A stretch of 64,000 nt of DNA from Celerinatantimonas sp046054195. GTDB taxonomy: Bacteria; Pseudomonadota; Gammaproteobacteria; Enterobacterales; Celerinatantimonadaceae. The position numbers were made by a program, and so were the translations under genes. Positions within the stretch are counted from its first letter, which is position 1. Each line of letters begins with the position of its first letter. The stretch is taken from positions 1-64,000 of the forward strand of contig NZ_JBEQCS010000019.1 of NCBI RefSeq assembly GCF_046054195.1. Direction: 5' to 3'. The notes under the pieces were generated by a model, which searched no databases, was not told the DNA's origin, and saw nothing but the letters and a program-made list of their open reading frames with translations. Below are positions 45,128-54,407 of this stretch, piece after piece.

Positions 45128-45793
45128 ATGAAAGCTCTCACTAAACGTCAAAGTCAGGTTCTGGATATAATTAAAACCCATTTAAGTGAAACGGGGATGC
45201 CACCGACTCGGGTTGAAATAGCAAAAGAGTTAGGGTTTCGTTCAGCTAATGCCGCGGAAGAGCATCTTAAAGCACTCGCGCGCAAAGGCGTAATTACAAT
45301 GGTTCCAGGCGCCTCTCGTGGTATTCGTCTCGTTGAAAAAGAGGTTGAGCCAAGCGCATCTAGCGCTGATGTAGCCACGGAATCGGTAGCTGCCAATGAT
45401 GAAATAGGACTGCCGCTGGTAGGCCAAGTTGCTGCCGGAGAACCTATTTTAGCCCAGCAACATATTGAGTCTCACTATAGTGTCGATCCGGCATTGTTCC
45501 ATCCCCATGCTGATTTCTTGCTGCGCGTACGCGGTGAGAGTATGAAGAATATCGGTATTATGGATGGCGATCTGCTGGCAGTACATAAAACCCAAGATAT
45601 TCACAACGGTCAGGTTGTGGTCGCTCGTGTTGGCGATGATGTGACTGTAAAACGCTTTGAAAAACAGCCTGATAAAGTTATGTTGTACCCTGAAAATGAT
45701 GATTTTTCACCCATTGTTGTGGACCCATCTTGTGAAGAGTTGACCATCGAAGGGCTTGCTGTTGGCATTATTCGTAATAGTGATTGGTTCTAA
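45128..45793 (+). CDS. lexA: SOS repressor LexA
   Basis: LexA represses DNA-damage genes and cleaves itself when RecA filaments form. The N-terminal winged helix (MPPTRVEIAKELGFRSANAAEEHL) and the cleavage site Ala103-Gly104 in GQVAAGEPILAQ are clear; the catalytic serine is in RGESMKNIGI and the lysine in DDVTVKRFEK. The protein has 221 residues against 202 in Escherichia. The extra length is in the inter-domain linker, a Glu/Ser/Ala-rich stretch near residues 72-92. dinF follows. Confidence 0.97.
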   Translation: MKALTKRQSQVLDIIKTHLSETGMPPTRVEIAKELGFRSANAAEEHLKALARKGVITMVPGASRGIRLVEKEVEPSASSADVATESVAANDEIGLPLVGQVAAGEPILAQQHIESHYSVDPALFHPHADFLLRVRGESMKNIGIMDGDLLAVHKTQDIHNGQVVVARVGDDVTVKRFEKQPDKVMLYPENDDFSPIVVDPSCEELTIEGLAVGIIRNSDWF

Positions 45794-45830
45794 TTGGCTT
45801 TAAAGTCTTACCGTGAATATTGCTTGATTG

Positions 45831-45857
45831 AACGCTGCTTTGGCAGCGTTTTTGTTT
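45831..45857 (+). terminator. Terminator between lexA and dinF
   Basis: AACGCTGC and GCAGCGTT form a perfect stem with a TTTG loop, followed by TTTTGTTTT. Read-through would give lower SOS-controlled dinF expression. Confidence 0.85.
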
Positions 45858-45883
45858 TGCTAAAAACTTAAAAATAGGTCGCT

Positions 45884-47242
45884 ATGACACTCTTTAACCG
45901 TCAGCAGTTTAAGGCTATTTTTGCCATAGCCATCCCGATGATCCTCTCCAACGTGACAGTCCCTTTACTGGGACTGGTGGATACTGCTGTCGTTGGACAT
46001 CTTTCATACAGTTATTACTTAGGTGGTGTTGCCGTTGGGGCAACCATCATCAGTTTTTTATTTTGGATGGCCGGCTTTTTAAGAATGTCGACTACTGGCA
46101 CGGTCGCTCAGGCAATTGGCCGTAATGATAATGCCCATGCTATTCAGACCTGGCGCCATAGTGCGTTAATGGGGCTATTTATCGCGATTGCGCTGATTGT
46201 GTTGCAATATCCCATTTGGCTGTTCGCCGCTAAGCTCGCGGGAGCCGACCCACAAGTCGCTCACTACGCACATATTTATTATCTGATTCGAATTTGGGGC
46301 GCTCCGGCGGCATTACTGAATTATGCAACATTAGGCTGTTTGTTGGGGATGAAACGAGCAAAAGCGCCGATGATTTTGTTGATTGTCACCAATGTCGTCA
46401 ATATTGTTCTTGATTTGGTGTTAGTCATGGGGCTAAAGCTTGATGTTGCAGGGGCGGCGAGTGCTTCGTTAATTGCTGATTATACCGGAGCTTTGTTGGG
46501 ATTATGGCTGTTATATCGTGCTTGGCATAACCGCGGCGAGTCACTATTGCCTCATCACTGGCGAGGATTTTTGCATCTGTCGCAGTTTGGTGAATTGCTG
46601 CGCTTAAATCGCGACATATTTTTGCGAACATTATCATTGCAGCTGTGTTTTAGCTTCGTCACTTTTGAAGGCGCTAAGCTTGGGACTGTCATTGTTGCCA
46701 CCAATGCAGTGTTGATGAATTTTATGATGTTTGCCTCTTATGCGCTAGATGGTTTGGCTTATGCGGTTGAAGCGTTAGCCGGTGATGCCGCAGGACGCAA
46801 AGATCGCCAACTATTTAACCAAAGTGTTTGGGCAACACTTGCGCTGGCGCTTGTTACGAGCATTGTGTTTGCCATTGTTTATCAGCTCTTTGGTGAGCAA
46901 ATTGTGGCATTGCTCACTAGCATTGATGCCATTCGTAAAAGCGCTGATGAATATCTGCCATGGTTGGTATTTATGCCCATTTTTGCGGTTTGGAGCTATA
47001 TCTTTGATGGCGTTTATATTGCTCTGACTAAAGGCAATGTCATGCGCAACGGTATGCTCATCTCAACATTTGTAATTTTCTTCCCGCTGTGGTGGTTGAC
47101 CCAAAGCTATGGCAACCATGGATTATGGTTTTCATTGTGCTGTTTTATGCTAGCTCGCGGTGTAACTTTAATGGTTCATTACTGGTTTTATAACAAACGT
47201 TGGTTCGCCAGTATGAGTCAATCTATTGATTCAAATGGATAA
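45884..47242 (+). CDS. dinF: MATE-family transporter DinF
   Basis: The 452-residue inner-membrane protein has about twelve hydrophobic segments and the MATE opening AIPMILSNVTVPLLGLVDTAVVGHL (in part: LVDTAVVGHL). It lies directly after lexA, as in many gammaproteobacteria, and belongs to the DinF branch implicated in protection from oxidative stress and bile salts. A terminator separates it from lexA, so expression may depend on read-through or on a weak own promoter. Confidence 0.93.
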   Translation: MTLFNRQQFKAIFAIAIPMILSNVTVPLLGLVDTAVVGHLSYSYYLGGVAVGATIISFLFWMAGFLRMSTTGTVAQAIGRNDNAHAIQTWRHSALMGLFIAIALIVLQYPIWLFAAKLAGADPQVAHYAHIYYLIRIWGAPAALLNYATLGCLLGMKRAKAPMILLIVTNVVNIVLDLVLVMGLKLDVAGAASASLIADYTGALLGLWLLYRAWHNRGESLLPHHWRGFLHLSQFGELLRLNRDIFLRTLSLQLCFSFVTFEGAKLGTVIVATNAVLMNFMMFASYALDGLAYAVEALAGDAAGRKDRQLFNQSVWATLALALVTSIVFAIVYQLFGEQIVALLTSIDAIRKSADEYLPWLVFMPIFAVWSYIFDGVYIALTKGNVMRNGMLISTFVIFFPLWWLTQSYGNHGLWFSLCCFMLARGVTLMVHYWFYNKRWFASMSQSIDSNG

Positions 47243-47353
47243 TTTAAAATTAACCGCTACATTTGGAGAGTTATCGCTCTGCGATGTTTTTTATTATCGG
47301 TCACACCTTAGAGCACGTATAATAGCGCTATTGTTTAACGAAAAGGTTTTGTT

Positions 47354-47818
47354 GTGTTTCATATCGCTTTATTTGAGCCACAGATTGCCCCAAACTGTGG
47401 CAACATCATTCGTCTAGCCGCTAACAATGGTTGTCAGCTGCATCTAATTGAACCTTTAGGTTTTGATTTAGAAGAGAAAAAATTACGTCGGGCGGGGCTC
47501 GATTATCATGATTTAGCCAATGTGACGGTTTATCCAGATTATTGGGAATTTGCTAAACAGATGCAGGGGCGAACCATTTGGGCATGCACCACTAAAGGGA
47601 CACGCTCTTATACTGATGTCAGTTATCAAAGTGGCGATGTGTTATTGTTTGGCGCTGAAACACACGGATTATCACCAGAGGTGATGCATTCTATCGAGCC
47701 TGAACAGCGTATTCGAATTCCGATGCAGCCGAATAGTCGCTGTTTGAATTTGTCTAACTCTGTTGCTGTGATTAGTTACGAAGCATGGCGTCAACACGGT
47801 TTTATTGGCGGTCAGTAG
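47354..47818 (+). CDS. trmL: tRNA (cytidine/uridine-34 2'-O)-methyltransferase
   Basis: TrmL is a SPOUT methyltransferase that modifies the wobble base of two leucine tRNAs using SAM. The 154-residue protein has the N-terminal FEPQIAPNCGNIIRLAANNG motif and the knot-forming LLFGAETHGL and IPMQPNSRCLNLSNSVAV segments. The start is GTG with AAAAGG seven bases upstream. It is followed by a perfect hairpin at 47894. Confidence 0.94.
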   Translation: MFHIALFEPQIAPNCGNIIRLAANNGCQLHLIEPLGFDLEEKKLRRAGLDYHDLANVTVYPDYWEFAKQMQGRTIWACTTKGTRSYTDVSYQSGDVLLFGAETHGLSPEVMHSIEPEQRIRIPMQPNSRCLNLSNSVAVISYEAWRQHGFIGGQ

Positions 47819-47893
47819 CGTGTTAATTAACTGGTGATTATTGGTTTGTTGTTCTAAATCAACTTGCTTAAGCCCCCATTCCAGTGTAATGCT

Positions 47894-47921
47894 AATAGCT
47901 CTTTGTTCTTAAAGAGCTATT
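47894..47921. terminator. Perfect hairpin between trmL and the chemoreceptor gene
   Basis: AATAGCTCTTT and AAAGAGCTATT form an 11-base perfect stem with a six-base loop. No T-run follows on either strand, so it may be a processing stem or a Rho-linked stop. Confidence 0.45.
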
Positions 47922-48022
47922 GATTGTGGTTCGTCGTCCCAGTCAAATATTCTCTTTTTTATACTTGTATTCATGTCCGTTGTTGTAAAACGATGGGGCG
48001 TTTATCTTTGAGGGATGCTTGG

Positions 48023-49585
48023 ATGCGCCAGAATTTACCAGTTAGTGAACATGAAGTGTTGTTTCCTGAACACTATAATTTGTTATCTACCACTGATCTC
48101 AATGGAGTGATCACCTACGCCAGTCCGCATTTTTGTGAAGTCGCTGGTTTTAGTAGTGAAGAACTCGTCGGTCAAGCACACAATATAGTCCGCCACCCAG
48201 ATATGCCACAAGCGGCTTTTGCTAATTTATGGCAGCAGGTCCAACAGGGAAAGCCTTGGCATGGTTTAGTTAAAAACCGCTGTAAAAATGGTGATTACTA
48301 TTGGGTGGATGCGTTTGTGTCGCCCATTATTGAAAATGGCAAAATCATTGAGTATCAATCGGTTCGTATCAAGCCTTCGCGAGAACATGTCAAAAATGCA
48401 GAGCGTATCTACGCGTTGCTTAATAAAGGTAAGGGCGGTTCTCTAGCCGCGCGTTCATCCTTATCATTATTTAGTCGGTTAGCTGGCGCGCTTGTCGCTT
48501 CTGCGATCATTAGTTTCGCTTGTGATTACTGGATTGATTCCTATGCGGCAATAGGCTGTTTTATGCTGTTGGGGTTAATTGCGAGTTTTGTCTTAACTCG
48601 ACCTCTGGCCAAAATCGCGCATCGAGCACAGCTGCGCAATAATCATCCACTGATTACATATTGCTACCAGCATCGAAACGATGATATCGGCGTTATTTTG
48701 CAGGCCCAAAAGATGGATGGGGCCGAGCTAAACGCGGTGATTGGGCGTATTCTGGACTCTAGTATACAAATCGCTAACTCAGTTAGTACCTCTCGCGAGA
48801 ATGGCCAGCAAAGCGTCGCTCAGCTCGATAATCAAAATGATGGCACGCGCGCGATTAGCACCGCTGTCGAGCAGATGCATCAGGCCACCGATGAAACCGC
48901 TGAAAATATGCAAATGGCGGCTGAGTCAGCGCAGCAAGCCTATGATATGACCGAACAACTCGCGCAAGGTGCAACGCAAAGCTCGCAAGCGATTTCACAA
49001 CTGGCTGGCCAGCTTGAACAAGCTGTTTCTCAGGTGAGTGGGTTAAATGAGCGAGGTCAGCAGATTCAAGGCGTTTCTGAATCGATTAGTGCCATTACCG
49101 ATGAGATTAATTTGCTGGCATTAAATGCTGCGATTGAAGCCGCTCGAGCTGGTGAGCACGGCCGGGGATTTTCGGTCGTTGCGGATCAGGTGCGATCTTT
49201 GGCTCAAACCACTCGCCAATCGACGGCTCAAATTCAGCAAGTTACCAAAGAGATTTTGGAGCAAACACATCGCGTAGTCGACACGATTGATCAAACTCGA
49301 GAGTCTGCGCTTCGTTGTCAGCAGCAGGTCGAACAGGCATTTGAACAGTCACAGAATACGTTGCGTTTTGTCGAAACGGTGACAGAGCGAAGTCAGCGGA
49401 TTGCGGTTGCACTAGAGGAGCAGACGCAAGTTAGCCATGAGGTGACCGATAATATTCGCAACATTCATGAACTGAGCTTGCGCTGCAGTGAGCTGGTCAA
49501 AGCAAATGTGAGCCATACTGATAGTCTGCTCTCGGCGATGTCTGATCAAACTCGCTTAGCGAGCCAACTGCGTCGGCTCGCCTGA
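48023..49585 (+). CDS. Aer-like methyl-accepting chemotaxis protein with PAS domain
   Basis: The 520-residue receptor has an N-terminal PAS domain of the Aer type (residues about 15-125: TDLNGVITYASPHFCEVAGF, NIVRHPDMPQAAFANLW, CKNGDYYWVDAFVSPI), which binds FAD in Aer. Two closely spaced hydrophobic segments (about 155-200) follow, then a cytoplasmic signalling domain with the conserved hairpin tip EINLLALNAAIEAARAGEHG. It should sense redox or oxygen from inside the cell. The ATG at 48023 follows GAGGGA; an upstream in-frame ATG lacks one. Confidence 0.88.
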   Translation: MRQNLPVSEHEVLFPEHYNLLSTTDLNGVITYASPHFCEVAGFSSEELVGQAHNIVRHPDMPQAAFANLWQQVQQGKPWHGLVKNRCKNGDYYWVDAFVSPIIENGKIIEYQSVRIKPSREHVKNAERIYALLNKGKGGSLAARSSLSLFSRLAGALVASAIISFACDYWIDSYAAIGCFMLLGLIASFVLTRPLAKIAHRAQLRNNHPLITYCYQHRNDDIGVILQAQKMDGAELNAVIGRILDSSIQIANSVSTSRENGQQSVAQLDNQNDGTRAISTAVEQMHQATDETAENMQMAAESAQQAYDMTEQLAQGATQSSQAISQLAGQLEQAVSQVSGLNERGQQIQGVSESISAITDEINLLALNAAIEAARAGEHGRGFSVVADQVRSLAQTTRQSTAQIQQVTKEILEQTHRVVDTIDQTRESALRCQQQVEQAFEQSQNTLRFVETVTERSQRIAVALEEQTQVSHEVTDNIRNIHELSLRCSELVKANVSHTDSLLSAMSDQTRLASQLRRLA

Positions 49586-49586
49586 T

Positions 49587-50981
49587 TTAGCGACCTCGAT
49601 TGGGCAAATAAATCGTTACCGCTAGGCCTGTTTGGGTGGTGCGGTTTTTTGCCTCGATTCGTCCACCATGTTGGCGCACTGCCCAATCGGCAATCGCAAG
49701 ACCCAGTCCAACGCCGCCTGAATCGCGATCGCGAGCTTCACTGGCGCGATAAAATGGGCGGAAAATTTCTTTGAGTTCGTCCTCCGGGATCCCAGGGCCG
49801 TCATCTAGGACACTAAATGTCAGTTGCGTTGCTTCGTGGCGAATTCGCAGCTCTATCGTTTTATTGGCATATTTAATCGCGTTCCGGCAGAGATTTTCAA
49901 CAGCGCTTAACAGCGCTTCGGGGAAGCAATAAATGGCTTGGGGACCCTGATTATTTAAAATAAACGTTTTACCCACCTGCGATGCTTCAAACTGACAGTC
50001 CGTTGCAAGCTCTTCTAAAAGCTCTGTTAAGTTTTGCAGCTCCAGTTTACTTTCATCTAACTGCATGCGCGACAAGCCTAATAATGCTCTAATCATCTCT
50101 TCTAAACGCTCCGCCTCGCGCTCAATGCGTTTAAGCTCTTTGGTTGAGCCATAGCGTTTATTACTTAGCGCAACCGCCATATTTAATCGCGTGAGTGGTG
50201 AGCGAAGCTCGTGAGAAATATCACTGAGCAACCGCTGCTGATTCGTAATGGCATTTGATAAGGTTGTAGACATTTGCAAGAGACTTTCAGCCAGTTGCCC
50301 AACCTCATCACGGCGGTGAATATTCGGCAATTTTACCGACAGATCTCCCATCGCAATTTGGTTGGCTGATGTACGCAGCTTTTTAAGGGGTGTGGCTATA
50401 TGCCAGGCCAACATAATACAAGCGATTAAGCTGAATACGACCAGCATCACCAGTAACATCTCTGGACGCATCTGAAAGTGGCTCAGCTCATCCATTCGCT
50501 CTTGATTGATAGGGCGATGGATATAGAGCAGATAGTTTTCACCATCGAGGTGTACCATCTGTGGGCCAAAGACGACACGCATTGGCCCAACAATGCGCAG
50601 TTTTGGATTCTTCTGTTTATCGTTGCTTAGGATAAACCGCAATATATCTCGTCGATTGCGTCCCAACCGAGGTGTATTGACGATCTCTCCGCTTTGGCTG
50701 ACTAAAATGAGACTTGGCGTTGGCGGATGTGGTGGAAATAGATTATGAATGCCCGGTGGTAGAAACGGGAAATTATTGGGTGGGGCATAGTGCAGCATAA
50801 ATGCCCCTTGCTTGAGCTCTTGGCGAGCCCAATTTGGCAGCGGATGGTCGGTATTTATGCTTAGTTGAATAATCAGTAACGCTGTGCCAACGGTCAAAAT
50901 TAAGATGACCCAAAATGACAAAAAGATTTTAAAAAACAGACTACTGATGAACTGTGAAAGGCGCTTTACCATTGCAACCAT
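49587..50981 (-). CDS. cpxA: Envelope-stress sensor histidine kinase CpxA
   Basis: The 464-residue inner-membrane kinase has two membrane helices (about 15-37 and 170-195), a periplasmic sensor domain, HAMP, and the phospho-accepting histidine in DISHELRSPLTRL. N and G boxes follow (ENLCRNAIKYAN, DDGPGIP, GGVGLGLAI). The periplasmic domain is proline-rich (NNFPFLPPGIHNLFPPHPP, as seen in part). Its start overlaps the cpxR stop by 16 bases, so both are translated together. Confidence 0.9.
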   Translation of the reverse strand: MVAMVKRLSQFISSLFFKIFLSFWVILILTVGTALLIIQLSINTDHPLPNWARQELKQGAFMLHYAPPNNFPFLPPGIHNLFPPHPPTPSLILVSQSGEIVNTPRLGRNRRDILRFILSNDKQKNPKLRIVGPMRVVFGPQMVHLDGENYLLYIHRPINQERMDELSHFQMRPEMLLVMLVVFSLIACIMLAWHIATPLKKLRTSANQIAMGDLSVKLPNIHRRDEVGQLAESLLQMSTTLSNAITNQQRLLSDISHELRSPLTRLNMAVALSNKRYGSTKELKRIEREAERLEEMIRALLGLSRMQLDESKLELQNLTELLEELATDCQFEASQVGKTFILNNQGPQAIYCFPEALLSAVENLCRNAIKYANKTIELRIRHEATQLTFSVLDDGPGIPEDELKEIFRPFYRASEARDRDSGGVGLGLAIADWAVRQHGGRIEAKNRTTQTGLAVTIYLPNRGR

Positions 50982-51658
50982 AAATACCCTTTACCACGAA
51001 CTGTTTTAATGCGAGGTTGGTCATCATCACGGTCGGGGATTTTTTTGCGTAAGTTTGAAACGTGCATGTCGAGGCTTCGATCAAACGGCATCAATTTTTT
51101 GCCTAAGACCTGTTCATTGAGTTTTGCTTTATCTAGAATTTCCCCTGGATGGCGCAAAAACTGCTCAAGTAGTAAAAATTCGGTACTGGTCAGTTCAACT
51201 GGCGAGCCATGATGCAAGACTTCTTGGCGACGCGGATAAATGACTAAATCATCATGGCTGATTTGGTCATCCCCATGTTCATCTGGCATTTTTACCTGAT
51301 GAGTTCGGCGCAAAATAGCCTTGATGCGCGCCAGTAGTTCTCGGTCGCTAAATGGTTTGGGCAGATAGTCATCGGCGCCTAGCTCTAAGCCAAGTACTCG
51401 GTCAAATTCATCGCCTTTCGCCGTTAGCATTAAAACGGGGATTTCTAAACGAGCAGCACGCATTTCCCGCAAAATATCAAAGCCGTTTTTGCCCGGCATC
51501 ATGACATCCAACAGAACGAGATCGATATTTTTTTGTAAAACTTGCTGCATGGCCAATTGACTGTCGTGGCATGCTTCAAATTCAAAACCTTCTAAAGTTA
51601 AAAGGTCACAAAGTAATTCAGTAAGCTCCTGATCATCGTCGATCATCAGCAGTTTCAT
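50966..51658 (-). CDS. cpxR: Envelope-stress response regulator CpxR
   Basis: This OmpR-class regulator of 230 residues has the acidic pocket IDDD, the phospho-acceptor aspartate in LLDVMMPGKNG, Lys in LPKPF, and a C-terminal winged helix (LTSTEFLLLEQFLRHPGEIL). I start it at the ATG at 51658, which matches the Escherichia N-terminus and has GAGGAAG upstream; an ATG five codons earlier lacks a site. A consensus CpxR box lies 95 bases upstream, indicating autoregulation. Confidence 0.93.
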   Translation of the reverse strand: MKLLMIDDDQELTELLCDLLTLEGFEFEACHDSQLAMQQVLQKNIDLVLLDVMMPGKNGFDILREMRAARLEIPVLMLTAKGDEFDRVLGLELGADDYLPKPFSDRELLARIKAILRRTHQVKMPDEHGDDQISHDDLVIYPRRQEVLHHGSPVELTSTEFLLLEQFLRHPGEILDKAKLNEQVLGKKLMPFDRSLDMHVSNLRKKIPDRDDDQPRIKTVRGKGYLWLQW

Positions 51659-51752
51659 ATTGCGCTTCCTCATTTGATAGTCCGCTTACCCATATAAGTA
51701 TTATTTTACAGGCAAAAATAGTGTAACGGACTAAAGATATTTTTCTGAATGT

Positions 51753-51767
51753 TTTACCCAGTTTTAC
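51753..51767 (-). promoter_or_regulatory. CpxR box upstream of cpxR
   Basis: On the minus strand the sequence is GTAAA-ACTGG-GTAAA, an exact match to the GTAAA-N5-GTAAA consensus. The whole 400-base gap 51674-52072 contains no cpxP reading frame; apart from this box and the region before fieF I see no other feature. Confidence 0.85.
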
Positions 51768-52072
51768 TTAGCTTTGCGTGTACTGGCTTTTTTGTCTCTA
51801 TTTCAAGACATTTAGCGCCAAGATGTATGGTTCTTACCCGGCTCGCTGATTACGGTTGTCGAGCGCGTGAGTCATCACTTAATCGTACAACACGCCTATA
51901 GTATTCACTGTTATGCCTTAATCATAACGAATTTTCCTTAATTCATGGGGAATATGAGTCAATTATTGCGTTATTGATTGATTTAAATGTTACTACAAAG
52001 AGCTTTTTTACCCCACTGAAGGGCGTAATTTGGTTACAATATAGACCGGTTTGAGCTCTTATAAGGAATACA

Positions 52073-52978
52073 GTGGCAGATAAAGATTATGCCAAATTAG
52101 TACGCTCGGCGAGTTTATTGGCAACGATGGTGGCGCTTTTGTTGCTGATTATTAAAAGTGCTGCGTACTGGCTTACTGGTGCGGTGAGTATTTTGGCATC
52201 GCAAGTGGATTCGTTAATGGATATTGGAATGTCACTGATTAATGTTTTTGCGATTCGCTATGCTTTGCGCCCACCTGATAATGAACATCGTTTTGGCCAT
52301 GGTAAAGCTGAACCTGTTGCTGGATTAGTTCAATCCGGGTTTATCGGTGGGACAGCGATTATCCTATTTTATACCGGGATTGGCTCTTTATGGTCACCAA
52401 AGCCGCTGAGCTCAACTTTGGTTGGATTGGTGGTGATGATTATCTCAACCGTTGCTACAGCTTTGTTGGTTCTTTATCAGACCTATGTAGTTAAAAAGAC
52501 GAATAATCAGGTGATCCGCGCCGACTCGCTGCACTATTGTATTGATATTTTGATGAACCTTGTGGTGGTTGCCGCCTTAATCTTAGACCGCTTAGGTTGG
52601 CGATGGGCAGATGGTGCCTTTACTATTGCTATCGCCGTCTATGTGCTGCATAGTGCTTGGCATATCGGTTTTGATGCGCTTCAGCACTTGCTGGATCGCG
52701 AGCTTGACGAACCGACAAAAGTCGCCATTATGGATATAGCAACAAGCGTGAAAGGTGTTGTGGGTATTCACGATATGCGCACTCGTCAGTCTGGGCAGAT
52801 TAAGTTTATCCAGCTGCATATAGAGTTGGCCGATGAATTGCCACTGGTAAAAGCACATGGTATTAGCATGCGTGTTGAGCATAAATTGCGTGCCAAATGG
52901 CCAGAAGCTGATGTGATTATCCATCTTGATCCTCTTTCAATTGTCGAACAAGAGGTCGAATCCGGGTATCATTTCTAA
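52073..52978 (+). CDS. fieF: Ferrous-iron/zinc efflux pump FieF
   Basis: This cation diffusion facilitator of 301 residues has six membrane helices. The metal-binding HxxxD/DxxxD patterns are in SQVDSLMDIGMSLIN and RADSLHYCIDILMN, and HRFGHGKAEPVAGL lies in the second cytoplasmic loop. The C-terminal cytoplasmic domain has HDMRTRQSGQIKFIQLHIEL (in part). The start is GTG with AAGGA upstream. FieF is next to cpxAR in enterics and vibrios. Confidence 0.94.
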   Translation: MADKDYAKLVRSASLLATMVALLLLIIKSAAYWLTGAVSILASQVDSLMDIGMSLINVFAIRYALRPPDNEHRFGHGKAEPVAGLVQSGFIGGTAIILFYTGIGSLWSPKPLSSTLVGLVVMIISTVATALLVLYQTYVVKKTNNQVIRADSLHYCIDILMNLVVVAALILDRLGWRWADGAFTIAIAVYVLHSAWHIGFDALQHLLDRELDEPTKVAIMDIATSVKGVVGIHDMRTRQSGQIKFIQLHIELADELPLVKAHGISMRVEHKLRAKWPEADVIIHLDPLSIVEQEVESGYHF

Positions 52979-53022
52979 GCTCAAGTTGTGTTGCAAGATG
53001 TAAGGGGAAAAGATAAATCATT

Positions 53023-53802
53023 ATGATATTTACTCGTCAGCAAGTCTGGGAAAAAATAGTAACTGAAGCTCGTGAGCTGACAGTTGATGAACCGATGTTG
53101 GGTTCGTTTTTTCATGCGACTATTTTAAATCACAAAAGCTTACGCTCGGCGTTAAGTTTTCAGTTGGCGAGCAAGCTTGATAGCACAACTGTACAGTCGA
53201 TTGTGCTGCGAGAGATTATTGAAGAAGCTTTTCGCAGTGAAACCGATATCTTAGATGCAGCTGCCGCTGATATTGTTGCGGTCGTCGATAGAGACCCTGC
53301 GGTGAATCATTACGCTATTCCGCTTTTGTACCTCAAAGGGTTTCATGCACTGCAAGGTTATCGTGTTGCTCATTGGCTTTGGAAAAATAACCGTCAGTCA
53401 TTGGCAAGTTATCTGCAAAACCAAATCTCAGTAGTCTTTGGTGTCGATGTGCATCCTGCCGCGCAAATTGGTCGCAGTATCATGTTGGATCACGCAACCG
53501 GAATCGTCGTGGGTGAAACGGCAATCATTGAGGATGAAGTTTCTATTTTGCAGTCGGTGACGCTTGGTGGGACAGGTAAAGAAAGCGGTGACCGTCATCC
53601 AAAGATCCGTCGTGGCGTGATGATTGGTGCTGGAGCTAAAATTCTTGGCAATATTGAAGTGGGTCGGGGCGCTAAAGTTGGTGCAGGAAGCGTGGTTTTA
53701 CAAGATGTTCCTGAGCATACAACGGTTGCTGGCGTCCCTGCTAAGATAGTGGGCCGCCCTGAATGTGACAGCCCTGCGAGTACGATGAGTCAATCTATCT
53801 AG
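53023..53802 (+). CDS. cysE: Serine acetyltransferase
   Basis: CysE makes O-acetylserine from serine and acetyl-CoA, the first step of cysteine synthesis. The 259-residue protein has the N-terminal helical domain and the C-terminal left-handed beta-helix with LDHATGIVVGETAIIEDEVSILQ (in part: DHATGIVVGET) and the acetyl-CoA loop GGTGKESGDRHPKI. The ATG follows AAGGGGAAAAG. It is in the same direction as fieF but 44 bases apart. Confidence 0.95.
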   Translation: MIFTRQQVWEKIVTEARELTVDEPMLGSFFHATILNHKSLRSALSFQLASKLDSTTVQSIVLREIIEEAFRSETDILDAAAADIVAVVDRDPAVNHYAIPLLYLKGFHALQGYRVAHWLWKNNRQSLASYLQNQISVVFGVDVHPAAQIGRSIMLDHATGIVVGETAIIEDEVSILQSVTLGGTGKESGDRHPKIRRGVMIGAGAKILGNIEVGRGAKVGAGSVVLQDVPEHTTVAGVPAKIVGRPECDSPASTMSQSI

Positions 53803-53822
53803 GGGAGGTTGATCTTTGGTGG

Positions 53823-54023
53823 TTGAATTTTGTTCAAATTAAACGCATTTTGAACGCGGCGCATCCTGTGTCGCTTAATGAGTTAAGCAAGCAGGGTGCA
53901 ACAAAGTTCAGGATGCGTTTAAATGAACCCGAAGGGCTGTATCTGAGAGGAATTTATCCAGCGTTAAACGTTTTTTGTGCAGAACTACAAGGCCACAACG
54001 TTTATCTGCCTAAATTCCTCTAA
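53823..54023 (+). CDS. Small hypothetical protein
   Basis: A 66-residue ORF (NFVQIKRILNAAHPVSLNEL...VYLPKFL) follows cysE. It would have to start with TTG, with GGGGAGG 14 bases upstream, a long spacing. Composition looks protein-like but I recognise no family. It could be a real small gene or chance. Confidence 0.35.
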   Translation: MNFVQIKRILNAAHPVSLNELSKQGATKFRMRLNEPEGLYLRGIYPALNVFCAELQGHNVYLPKFL

Positions 54024-54060
54024 GATTGCTGCAAAACTAATCACAAAAGGTCAACAGCCC

Positions 54061-54312
54061 CTAGCTATTATTATCAATTCGCTGAAATCTAATGCAGCTT
54101 TTGCCATCTTTTTCAGCGGGTTGATTAAATAAGCTCAACGGTCGCACCCACAATTGGCGCTCGCCATATAATGGTCGGTAAATTACCATCCATTCTTGCG
54201 TTTCACTATGGCGGGCAGCGTCTAAAACTTCGTAATTATTTCCCTTAAAATGACGGTAGATACCGGCTTTGGGAATGTTGTTTGGTTTTTCATCAGATGA
54301 TGATGTGCTCAT
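54061..54312 (-). CDS. DUF1653 protein
   Basis: The 83-residue protein matches DUF1653 small proteins: PKAGIYRHFKGNNYEVLDAARHSETQEWMVIYRPLYG (in part: GIYRHFKGNNYEVL, VIYRPLYGERQLWVRP). The fold is likely a small beta-barrel; no function is established. The ATG at 54312 follows AAGGAG at good spacing; an ATG ten codons earlier does not. It diverges from zapB. Confidence 0.8.
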   Translation of the reverse strand: MSTSSSDEKPNNIPKAGIYRHFKGNNYEVLDAARHSETQEWMVIYRPLYGERQLWVRPLSLFNQPAEKDGKSCIRFQRIDNNS

Positions 54313-54407
54313 GCTGAACTCCTTGTTGACTTGCTGTGACAAGGGTATGCTTCGAGCAAGCCGTAAATCTAATTATCGCGCGTTTATTCTACTTGATAGG
54401 AGCAGCT

